Shown piece by piece: positions 1 to 5,699 of a DNA stretch of 6,197 bases. Numbering within the stretch: position 1 is the first letter of the stretch; each line of letters opens with the position of its first letter. The notes under the pieces are model-generated. The model did not search any database. It was not told where the DNA came from and saw nothing but the letters and a program-made list of their open reading frames with translations. Made by a program: the position numbers and the translations under genes. Source of the stretch: Glaciimonas sp. (GTDB lineage: Bacteria; Pseudomonadota; Gammaproteobacteria; Burkholderiales; Burkholderiaceae); assembly GCA_014377145.1 (NCBI GenBank), contig JACMQE010000029.1, forward strand, positions 1 to 6,197, written 5' to 3'.

Positions 1-149
1 ACCCCTACTTCCAGCAAGTGCGTATCCACCAACGCATACAACCGCGGCAGAAGGTCTGCGATATTAGTGTCCGACAATGTTGGACTGACGTTGAGAGGGA
101 AACCAACCTCGATGGTAAGGCTGACCTTTTCAATTGCTTGTATTTGCAT
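1..149 (-). CDS. N-terminus of a putative TauD/SyrP-like dioxygenase (partial, runs off the left edge)
   Basis: Forty-nine codons are open from an ATG at 147-149 to the window edge with no stop or frameshift. A strong Shine-Dalgarno (AGGAGG, 158-163) sits 8 nt upstream. The visible protein has a beta-strand-like start (GFPLNVSPTL) followed by a helix (ADLLPRLYALVDTHLLEVG). This resembles the N-terminus of SyrP/TauD-type Fe(II)/2-oxoglutarate dioxygenases just before their FRGF motif. Family knowledge: such enzymes beta-hydroxylate aspartate in siderophore NRPS pathways, and in delftibactin-type loci a TauD-like gene follows the MbtH, thioesterase and PPTase genes, as it would here. The catalytic HxD...H residues lie outside the window, so the assignment rests on a weak sequence impression plus context. 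It is the only gene here besides the MbtH-like one with no visible lesion, but only a fraction is seen. An unrelated hypothetical protein is possible. Confidence 0.5.
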   Translation of the reverse strand, partial: MQIQAIEKVSLTIEVGFPLNVSPTLSDTNIADLLPRLYALVDTHLLEVG

Positions 150-157
150 TTCAAATA

Positions 158-163
158 CCTCCT
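158..163 (-). promoter_or_regulatory. Strong ribosome binding site for the dioxygenase-like gene
   Basis: AGGAGG on the minus strand lies 8 nt before the ATG at 149. It fixes the start codon and suggests translation is initiated separately from the broken PPTase gene, which ends 36 nt upstream. Confidence 0.75.
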
Positions 164-185
164 GGAGTAGTGTTGCGCCCAAGCA

Positions 186-783
186 TTACGGCGTGAAAGA
201 ATGAACGAGAGCGATCGCCCCCAGATAACCGTCAGCTACCGGGAGGGACTGCATCCTGAGCGGGGCGGGGTCAAACGGTAGCGCCACACTGTTAAACGCA
301 CGCACATTGCCATCGTCTGCCTTGAGCACCGCTTCCTTGCCAACCCATAATCTAAAAAATGCATTGCGTGCAGCGATGGGATGCAAATCGGCTAACTGGC
401 CGCGCTCGAACGGCGTGCAGACTAGCAAGCATCAGGACGAAAATATCAAGCGGTAATAATTTTTCAATATCAATCCCTACTTGCCCAGCCCGGCTGACCG
501 AAATCATCCCAAAGTCGCCAGATTGCGAAACGTTAAAAGCCAGTTCGCCGAAGTTTAGTAGGGACAACACCGGCTTACCAAAGCGGTCCCCCTGTATCTG
601 GACATTCTCCAAACCGTATTCAGTTGTCAAAATCTGACGTAACGCCGCACGCACACCGGCAAAACGCACACGGTCTCCACGCTGGTAAAACCGCTGCAAT
701 TCCTACAGTTCTGACGATGCCAATGCTTGCAAGGTCATCACGTCCGGCTCACATGTCAGATTCAGGCGCACCGTCCACCAACG
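186..783 (-). pseudogene. 4'-phosphopantetheinyl transferase (Sfp-type), broken by a stop and a frameshift
   Basis: The intact enzyme would attach the CoA phosphopantetheine arm to NRPS/PKS carrier proteins. Family blocks appear in order: WWTVRLNL near 780-757; RFYQRGDRVRFAGVRAALR around 695-640; GDRFGKPVL; FNVSQSGDFG; the Mg-binding GIDIEK near 475; and, in another frame, FFRLWVGKEAVLKA near 350-310. A TAG at 703-705 (SSEL*ELQRF) interrupts the N-terminal third. A frameshift near 420-430 separates PLDIFVLMLAS from CTPFERGQLADL. The frame ends at TAA 186-188. No convincing start codon remains: the W-rich frame is open back to about 860 but has no ATG, so the given 5' end is where homology begins. 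The gene follows the thioesterase stop by about 60 nt and precedes the dioxygenase-like gene by 36 nt, consistent with one operon. Neither half alone holds all catalytic blocks, so it should be inactive. Confidence 0.88.
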
Positions 784-844
784 TACTCTTCTCTGAAAAG
801 CCTCTTGGCTCGGATATAGTTGGTAGCTACGAATAAAGTGAGCG

Positions 845-1442
845 TCAAGTTGCCGCCACCGCTAACTGCGCCAAGAGCGTTTCCAATCGGTGCAGCAAAG
901 CCTGCTCATGCTTACGGATAAAGAAATGGTCACCATCAAACATTTCCACGCTGAACTCAGCATCTGTTTCGAATTGCTATGCATGTATTGCCGCGATCGA
1001 TACAATCGGATCCCGCCCCCCACCAAAGACATGAATCGGACAGCCAGGCGGCGCGCCACATTCAGCCAGCGCATGAATCAATTCATAGGCGATCAATCCA
1101 CCCAGACTTTGACCAAAAAGTGCATACGGGGGCCGCTAATTCGACCAACAAAGCGGTGCAATGCTGGCCCCCACGATTGGCATCAGGGATATTTCCAAGT
1201 TGGCAGATAGCTGGATCGCCAGTTGAATTGGCAGGAGCCTGATATTGTCGGCACATGGTTCGCCCAAACGACTGCCGCGCCCAGGCAACTCAAACGGTTG
1301 CACAGCTAAGCCAATCGGGCAGCAGACGACGCCATAGCGCGTAGACGCTAGCGTTTGCACCTGCATGCGGCAGACAGAATAGCGTCATGGGTGTCGTTAG
1401 TGTCGCGGGGGCGGTTGTGATTGCAGTCATCATTACCATCAT
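845..1442 (-). pseudogene. Type II thioesterase (GrsT/TesA-like), with frameshift, two stops and missing lid
   Basis: This family hydrolyses wrong acyl groups from NRPS/PKS carrier proteins. The start is one of several clustered ATGs (1442, 1439, 1433, 1430), 8-20 nt after the MbtH stop. Visible blocks are MTLFCLPHAGANASVYALW; LLPDWL; a +1-type shift at about 1307; then PFELPGRGSRLGEP; YALFGQSLGG with the GxSxG serine; CPIHVFGGGRDP with the acid residue; and FDGDHFF with the catalytic histidine, ending at TGA 845-847. In-frame TAGs lie at 1136-1138 and 977-979; the latter replaces the tryptophan usually found in AW..E. Between ALAECGAPP and GCPIHVF roughly 90-100 residues of the normal ~240 are missing. 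That stretch holds the lid region, so an internal deletion occurred at about 1045. All three triad residues survive in a protein that cannot be made intact. Confidence 0.9.
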
Positions 1443-1450
1443 ACAAATGG

Positions 1451-1666
1451 TTACTTTACCGATTGTCCAGCAAGGTGCTGACGCAAACTCAAAGGGCGCA
1501 TGTCTACCCACATCTGCTCAATATGCGTCAGGCAACTTTGCTTGTTTCCGCTAAAGCCAACTTCGCGCCACCCTTTTGGCATGTCTTTGTCATCCGGCCA
1601 GATCGAGTATTGCTCTTCGTCGTTGGCTACTACCCGAAAAATGGTATCTGTGCTCTCAAAACTCAT
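1451..1666 (-). CDS. MbtH-like protein (71 aa, intact)
   Basis: MbtH-like proteins bind NRPS adenylation domains and are often needed for their solubility and activity. The 71-residue product has the family's usual length and signature: [10 protein letters not shown] near residues 14-23, GWREVG, then [14 protein letters not shown] near the C-terminus, including the conserved tryptophans and the DMRP motif. The ATG at 1664-1666 is preferred over the longer frame opening at 1717 because an AAGGAG ribosome binding site lies 6-7 nt upstream and homology begins at MSFE. It lies 134 nt downstream of the sigma-factor gene and is followed within 10 nt by the thioesterase, the same order as in delftibactin-type siderophore loci. 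It is the only complete undamaged gene in the window. Without working NRPS partners it may be a relic, unless other NRPSs elsewhere use it. Confidence 0.95.
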   Translation of the reverse strand: MSFESTDTIFRVVANDEEQYSIWPDDKDMPKGWREVGFSGNKQSCLTHIEQMWVDMRPLSLRQHLAGQSVK

Positions 1667-1800
1667 CTGAAACTCCTTAAATATGTGCAACAAAAGCCGC
1701 TCGATACGTGTAGACATGTGAGGATGCTGCTTTTTTACCGGATATTAATCTGGGTATTGTTGGATATTGCGTTAGCCCCAACAGGCGAACGATGGTTCTG

Positions 1801-2346
1801 TCAGCACCGTACCGGCACCTTTTGCACGCAATTTAGGCATTGATTGGTTGCATCACGGACCATGAAATGCACCAAGGTTTGCGACACTTCCAACTTGCGG
1901 GCAGTCTCTTGCAAGGTGTAGTCGCGAAGACGAATCATTTCAAATGTATTTGCGGGTGCGCTTGGGTAGTGTCGCCAGTGCCTCGGAAACATGTTGCAAT
2001 AGATCGTACGAAGGATGACATTTACCTCCGGTCCTGCCGCAGGTGATGGCACGTCATAGCCCTCTTCTTCATTCAGATAATGACCAAGCTCAAAAATTCT
2101 GCGATGGTAGTGGTCAATCGCTAGGTTGCGAACCATACGCATCAGATACGCCAACGGTTACCGCACTTTTTCAGTGGTGGCGCTTTCGCTGACTTTAACA
2201 AACACATCTTGCACAATATCCTCGGCACGGCACCGGCAACCAGTGATCCCGTTTGCGATATTTATTAACAGATGCCGATTTGCAATTAAGGCGGCACCTA
2301 CCTCTAGGTTGTCGCCATTGACGTCAAGTTGTTGTGTCGTTCCCAT
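1801..2346 (-). pseudogene. ECF sigma factor of the iron-starvation (PvdS/OrbS-like) type, interrupted
   Basis: PvdS/OrbS-type sigma factors direct RNA polymerase to siderophore biosynthesis promoters and are normally Fur-repressed. Region 2 is clear: ANRHLLINIANG, AEDIVQDVFVKV, then LAYLMRMVRNLAIDHY. Region 4 reads FEMIRLRDYTLQETARKL followed by EVSQTLVHFMVRDA, matching the helix-turn-helix of this subgroup. The ATG at 2344-2346 has an AGGAG site 7 nt upstream. A TAA at 2158-2160 splits region 2, most simply a CAA-to-TAA change (VR*PLAYLM). A pair of opposite 1-nt shifts near 2005 and 1950 puts about 19 codons out of frame; the other frame there reads DLLQHVSEALATLPKRTR, the expected region 4 start. 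Everything else is one frame to TGA 1801-1803, giving 181 codons. The nonsense codon alone should inactivate it. Confidence 0.9.
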
Positions 2347-2359
2347 GTTGCTACTCCTA

Positions 2360-2424
2360 TCTGGAATTTAATCGTAAATAATAATCATTCTTAATATGAT
2401 TATTATTTACGATTAAATTCCAGA
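2360..2424. repeat. Perfect 29-bp inverted repeat with 7-nt centre, upstream of the sigma factor
   Basis: The arms 2360-2388 and 2396-2424 are exact reverse complements, separated by TCTTAAT (2389-2395). The left arm ends 13 bp before the sigma-factor start codon and abuts its ribosome binding site. The sequence is very AT-rich and contains Fur-box-like ATAATAATCATT in both orientations, once per arm. A transcript crossing it would fold into a long hairpin next to the start site. It has no GC-rich stem or U-run, so a terminator is unlikely. It could be an extended Fur operator or an inverted duplication of one. Confidence 0.9.
2374..2392 (-). promoter_or_regulatory. Fur-box-like operator for the sigma-factor operon
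   Basis: By eye, 14 of 19 positions match the classical Fur consensus GATAATGATAATCATTATC. A mirror copy lies in the other arm of the inverted repeat. It sits roughly 28-46 bp upstream of the sigma-factor ATG, where Fur repression of PvdS/OrbS-type genes is expected. I could not place -35 and -10 hexamers with confidence. Binding is inferred. Confidence 0.6.
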
Positions 2425-2822
2425 AATGCCAGAATTTTCTGCATTTTTTGAGATAAAAGGACGCTATTGCCAACAATGGAGTGGTTAAAATAATCAAGTG
2501 TCAACGTCAAGAGTTGAAATCAATATGCGTAGATTAGACTCTAATTGTAGAGATCAAATACGGAGGTGATCATCGGAAGTATTGACAGAGATGTCGCACC
2601 TGCAACTAATACTTGGGTACGCAAGAATGCCAATCGTCACTGCCATAAAAATTGCATACAACGCTCGCCGAGTTTGTACGTCTGCGACGCTGTTAAGCAT
2701 ATATTCAGTTTGTTGGAATCTTCCTACGTCAAATAGGCTAGAACCATGTCAGCGAAAGTCGATGCCAGCACAGGGTGAGCTATTTACTTTTTGAGATTAC
2801 TATTTTGTATCTCTTGGATTAA
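2425..2822. other. AT-rich intergenic stretch with no recognisable gene
   Basis: No reading frame here gives a protein I recognise on either strand. Short signals: an imperfect hairpin (AAATGC 2424-2429 with GCATTT 2441-2446, then a T-run), which might be a weak plus-strand terminator; a small hairpin CTCTA-ATTG-TAGAG at 2539-2552; and GGAGGTGATC at 2562-2571, a full match to the 16S anti-Shine-Dalgarno but with no credible gene after it. The open frames behind it (about 55-70 codons, TTG or ATG starts at poor spacing) look like chance. Confidence 0.5.
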
Positions 2823-3228
2823 TTAGGGCCACTTAAAGCAAAAATGAGGAGAAAGCGCTTTGTCTTGAAAACCCAACTCTGCCAAAGCAGTATTGATGTT
2901 ATTTCTGGCCGCCGTCGCTACTGCCTGATATTTTTTTCCCAACTTATAACTCGCCCCTGCCCGATTCGTTCGACAAATGCGGTAAGGCAATCTTGCACCG
3001 AGCCAATCATCTGCTCTTTGGTCAATGCAAAGGCACAAACCAATGCTGTTCTATAATTGTTTTGATGACTTCATGGGACGCCAGATGAAAGCAATACGCC
3101 ATTTCAAATGCAGGCGCCATACTTTCCTCGCTCAATGGTCCAAAATACGCATCCCAAAATTCTGCCTCTGCCTTCACCAGGTTGCGCACACCGTAATTGC
3201 CGAGCATAAGGCAGATCTGAAAGACCAC
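2823..3228 (-). pseudogene. Unrecognised helical protein remnant, frameshifted
   Basis: Minus-strand frames here look like real protein rather than noise, but I do not recognise the family. One frame (about 3228-3050) gives MLGNYGVRNLVKAEAEFW, YFGPLSEESMAPAFEMAY and HLASHEVIKTIIEQ. A second frame continues ALVCAFALTKEQMIGSVQ and CLTAFVERIGQG (about 3048-2950). A third gives AVATAARNNINTALAELG to a stop at 2823-2825. Joining them needs two frameshifts, near 3050 and 2930. The predicted product is helix-rich with no signal peptide or membrane span. It follows the possible secretion-effector remnant on the same strand, so it may be the end of that gene or a partner such as an immunity gene; neither is shown by the sequence. 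Confidence 0.35.
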
Positions 3229-3240
3229 TCAACAAATGTG

Positions 3241-3898
3241 GCGATGCGCCGGGAAACTTAGAAAACGGTTTATTTTTGACACGAAGTTCACTTATAACTA
3301 AAGGTAACGGCGGTGGTAATCGGGCAAGTGCGGCAGGTCTTTGGTCGTGCGCGGTGCGATGGCCGACAGACTTGGCCTGTCCCTGAAAGTCGAGCGGACC
3401 AAAAGCCCCGAAGTCGGCCTTTTTCCCGATCAATTTTTCCTTTTGATCTTGCGCGAAGCCGAAGTTTTCCATTCGGTAGTTGGCTGGGTCCCAATCCATC
3501 CCAATCAGTGATCCTAAATAATGTTTTACCTATTGGTTAAGAAGCGCCTTAGGAAGCATGCAATTTAAGGCTTCAAGTGTAACAAAACTTGACTGATCAG
3601 CCTTTTGATAGGATGCGACCATGGTGTCTTCGGTCGAGGGAAAAGGACCATGCACCGGCACACCTTCCAGCCTCTGCGTGCCGAGTTCGTACCAGAGGCG
3701 ATGCGTTGTATGAAGGGCTTCTTCGATAGTTTTTTATATGGCCGCGGCTGCGGTATGATTTTCTTTCTGCTGAAAGTAAGGATGATTGCCATGCTCATCC
3801 GTCAGTTGCGGACTATCCGCTAAAATTACTTGCTCAGCGCGTACGGTCAACAAGAAATCGCTAAGATCGATAAAGTAGGGTCCAACGCCGAGGCAGTG
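3241..3898 (-). pseudogene. C-terminal remnant of a large protein, possibly a Tle3/DUF3274-like type VI lipase effector
   Basis: One minus-strand frame reads protein-like over about 210 codons with two stops, TAA 3734-3736 and TAG 3530-3532. Segments include YFIDLSDFLLTVRAEQVILA, DSPQLTDEHGNHPYFQQKEN, LHTTHRLWYELGTQRLEGVP, GPFPSTEDTMVASYQKAD, DWDPANYRMENFGFAQDQKE, ADFGAFGPLDFQGQAKSVGH and RTAHDQRPAALARLPPPLPL. The frame is maintained across both stops, arguing that this was one gene. Upstream of 3900 the frame is lost to several stops, and no start codon or hydrolase GxSxG motif is present, so the 5' part is missing. The composition recalls the DUF3274 region of Tle3-type phospholipase effectors delivered by type VI secretion, but this is from memory and is tentative. 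No secretion genes are seen nearby. The 3' boundary is approximate. Confidence 0.4.
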
Positions 3899-4394
3899 CT
3901 CCGCCTTGCATCAGATTTAATGCTATCAGCAAGATGCATGGACGAGCATGCCAAGCCGTATATTTTAAATAACTTCGCCCGATGGCGGCATGAAAATCCC
4001 CATGTGGGCTCTCTTTTAGTCGATAGATGACTTCTGCGCTTAGCGTCTCTTTGCTACAAGCAGCATGTCTTTACGCGGAAAAAGAAACAAAGATCATGGA
4101 GCAGCTACCCGGTGCATTCCCGGCAATGTGATCAATGCGCTGTGCTTGACTGAAATCATGGACGAGTAGGTGAGAATATTGATTCGGGACCTGAGGAAAA
4201 TATTGATTTGGGACATGGCGAGAATATGGCGATGGCGAAGGAGAGACATGAGTAACACCGGAACCAATCGCGGCAATATTTAGAGGCATTTTTCTTGGAT
4301 TAAATTACGGTTATTAGCTTAAAGGAACGGAACGTGGTTTAGCGTTCATGGAAGAAAGTGGCTGACCACTCCGCCCCGAACAAAAATACAAGCA
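3899..4394. other. Non-coding or fully degraded stretch
   Basis: I find no recognisable gene here. A 66-codon plus-strand frame (3830-4030, TTG start) overlaps the minus-strand remnant and has no ribosome binding site or known motif. Minus-strand frames carry dense stops. Aside from the 24-bp repeats described separately, there is an AAGGAG followed by ATG at 4248, but that frame closes after ten codons. Confidence 0.45.
4171..4229. repeat. 24-bp direct repeat, two copies plus a partial third
   Basis: Units at 4171-4194 and 4195-4218 match at 19 of 24 positions, sharing AATATTGATT then GGGAC. A third start, GAGAATAT, follows in register at 4220-4227 and then diverges. Multiple short direct repeats at element ends are typical of IS21-family insertion sequences, but no transposase fragment is recognisable nearby, so a mobile-element origin is only a possibility. 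Confidence 0.6.
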
Positions 4395-4463
4395 ATGAAA
4401 CCACGAAAGATCCTGATTCCGATTCCAAATAACGACTTTAACCCGATCGAAGTCACGAGCAGC
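4395..4463 (+). pseudogene. N-terminal stub of a DJ-1/PfpI-type (type 1 glutamine amidotransferase-like) protein
   Basis: An ATG at 4395 opens MKPRKILIPIPNNDFNPIEV, which resembles the first beta-strand and loop of bacterial DJ-1/PfpI proteins (KILIPIP..DFDP.EVA). After about 23 codons the similarity stops. The frame runs on to a stop at 4581-4583 through sequence that is the antisense of the kinase gene's 3' end. The family's nucleophile-elbow cysteine and the remaining ~200 residues are absent. No clear ribosome binding site precedes the ATG. Best read as a 3'-truncated gene left by a deletion that brought it against the convergent srkA pseudogene. Confidence 0.55.
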
Positions 4464-4503
4464 GCCAACATCATGCGGCTAAGCGAATGCATCATTATGC
4501 AGC

Positions 4504-5488
4504 CTATAACGGTGGCTCATCCATTAAGGCAATCTGCTCGCACAATTCAAGCACGCGATCCTGCCAATAGCGCTGCGTATTAAACCAGGGGAATGCCACA
4601 CCGCAAAGGCGGGGTCATCCCAACGTCGCGCAATCTATGCCGAATAATGGATCAACCGTAGCGTCCGTAATGCCTCGGTCAAATGGAGCTCACGTGGATC
4701 GAAATCGCAAAAATCTTCATACCCAGCGAGCAGATCGGAAACTGTCGCACCATGTCCTGACGTTCGCCCGACATTAACATCCATAAGTCCTGCACAGCGG
4801 GTCCCATGCGGGCTATCTTCAAAATCTACAAAATGCGGCCCTGCATCGGTCCACAATATATTGCTGCCATGAGGGTCGCCATGGAAACGCAGCGCACCAA
4901 TATCACCCGCGTGAGCAAAACAGCGCCGCACACCTTCGAGCGCCTGCGTGACTTTGCTGCGATAGGCTGCCAGTAAATCTTCCGGGACAAAACCGCTTTC
5001 TAGCAAATAATTGCTTGGTTCAATTCCGAAAGTGGTGATATCCAGCGTTAGCCGATGCTGAAAAGTCTTGAGCCGCCCTATCGCATGAATGCGCCCCATA
5101 AAACGGCCCAGCCATTCCAACGTGACGCTATCTTCCAGCTCGGGCGAACGACCGCCATGTCGCGGAAAAACCGCAAATCTGAAGCCATTAAACTGATGCA
5201 AAGTACTGCCATCGGCATTTGCGGAGGCAGGCACGACCGGGATTTCTCGCTCGACAACTCTTTCACAAACGGATGTTCTTCCAGAATGGCAGCGTCGCTC
5301 CAACGCTGCGGTCGATAAAATTTAGCGACCATTGGCGGCCCGTCCTCGATCCCGATCTGGTAAACACGATTTTCATAATTATTGAGCGCCAACAAAGGAC
5401 CATCACCATGCAAACCAATGCTATCAAGCGCATCCAATACCGTATCTGGTGTAAGGGTCGAAAATGATGCTGGTGTGAGTAGATTCAT
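4504..5488 (-). pseudogene. srkA: Stress response kinase A (YihE/RdoA-like Ser/Thr protein kinase), multiply frameshifted
   Basis: SrkA is a cytoplasmic APH-fold Ser/Thr kinase that protects cells under envelope and oxidative stress. Blocks occur in order: MNLLTPASFSTLTPDTVLDA at the start, LALNNYENRVYQIG, MVAKFYRPQRWSDAAILEEH with the ATP-site lysine, FRFAVFPRHGGR, the catalytic loop HGDPHGSNILW, VDFED for metal binding, LLAGYEDFCDFDPRELHL, and FPWFNTQRYWQDRVLEL near the end at TAG 4504-4506. Lesions: a 1-nt deletion at about 5255 (KEL/VEREIP); an extra G near 4804 and a missing T near 4740 that offset each other, leaving PAVQDLWMLMSGERQDMVRQ readable only out of frame; TAG 4635-4637 where HYSAW is expected; and a 1-nt loss near 4597. 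Undoing the indels gives 328 codons plus stop, the usual length. No clear ribosome binding site precedes the ATG. It is divergent from the VOC gene. Confidence 0.92.
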
Positions 5489-5699
5489 TCAGCTATTGTA
5501 AGCCGCAATATCGTCTGGACGATTTTACTTTTGACCTTTGAGCTGTGCGTGTCAAAGTATTTGCACTGCATAGTTTCTTGAAACGTTTACACTCTATGTA
5601 AAATCCTCCTACTAAAATAGATAACAAGAATGGATGCATTATTCTTGAATCCGCACCAAATATTTCCAATATTCCCATTTTTAACAAGGATTCTGACGA
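5489..5699. other. Divergent intergenic region between srkA and the VOC gene
   Basis: These 211 bp should hold both promoters. I cannot place a convincing -35/-10 pair. A candidate operator palindrome is listed separately, and a weak AAGG lies about 10 nt before the VOC ATG. An open minus-strand frame here (5493-5723) has no recognisable features and is taken as chance. Confidence 0.5.
5586..5602. promoter_or_regulatory. Operator-like palindrome TTTACA-N5-TGTAAA
   Basis: Perfect 6-bp arms with a 5-bp centre (CTCTA) lie in the divergent promoter region, 98 bp before the VOC start. The size suits a dimeric repressor or activator site, but such short palindromes also occur by chance in AT-rich DNA. 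Confidence 0.25.

Noticed and set aside
1421..1843. Plus-strand 140-codon open frame, among the longest here
   Set aside because: It lies antisense to the intact MbtH gene and the thioesterase and sigma-factor ends, with no family resemblance; a shadow frame.
2360..2424. The palindrome as a rho-independent terminator
   Set aside because: The stem is extremely AT-rich, symmetrical and has no terminal U-run. Its position directly before the sigma-factor start and its Fur-like content fit an operator better.
3830..4030. Plus-strand 66-codon open frame with a fairly natural-looking translation
   Set aside because: TTG start, no ribosome binding site, no recognised motif, and it overlaps the better supported minus-strand remnant. 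Random frames of this length are common in the window.
4248..4281. AAGGAG plus ATG as the start of a transposase gene
   Set aside because: The frame closes at TAG after ten codons (MSNTGTNRGNI) and no transposase-like sequence follows in other frames.
5530..5556. TTTGAC...GTCAAA inverted repeat with a TTGACC -35-like hexamer
   Set aside because: Six-base arms 15 nt apart with no good -10 at proper spacing; too weak to call.
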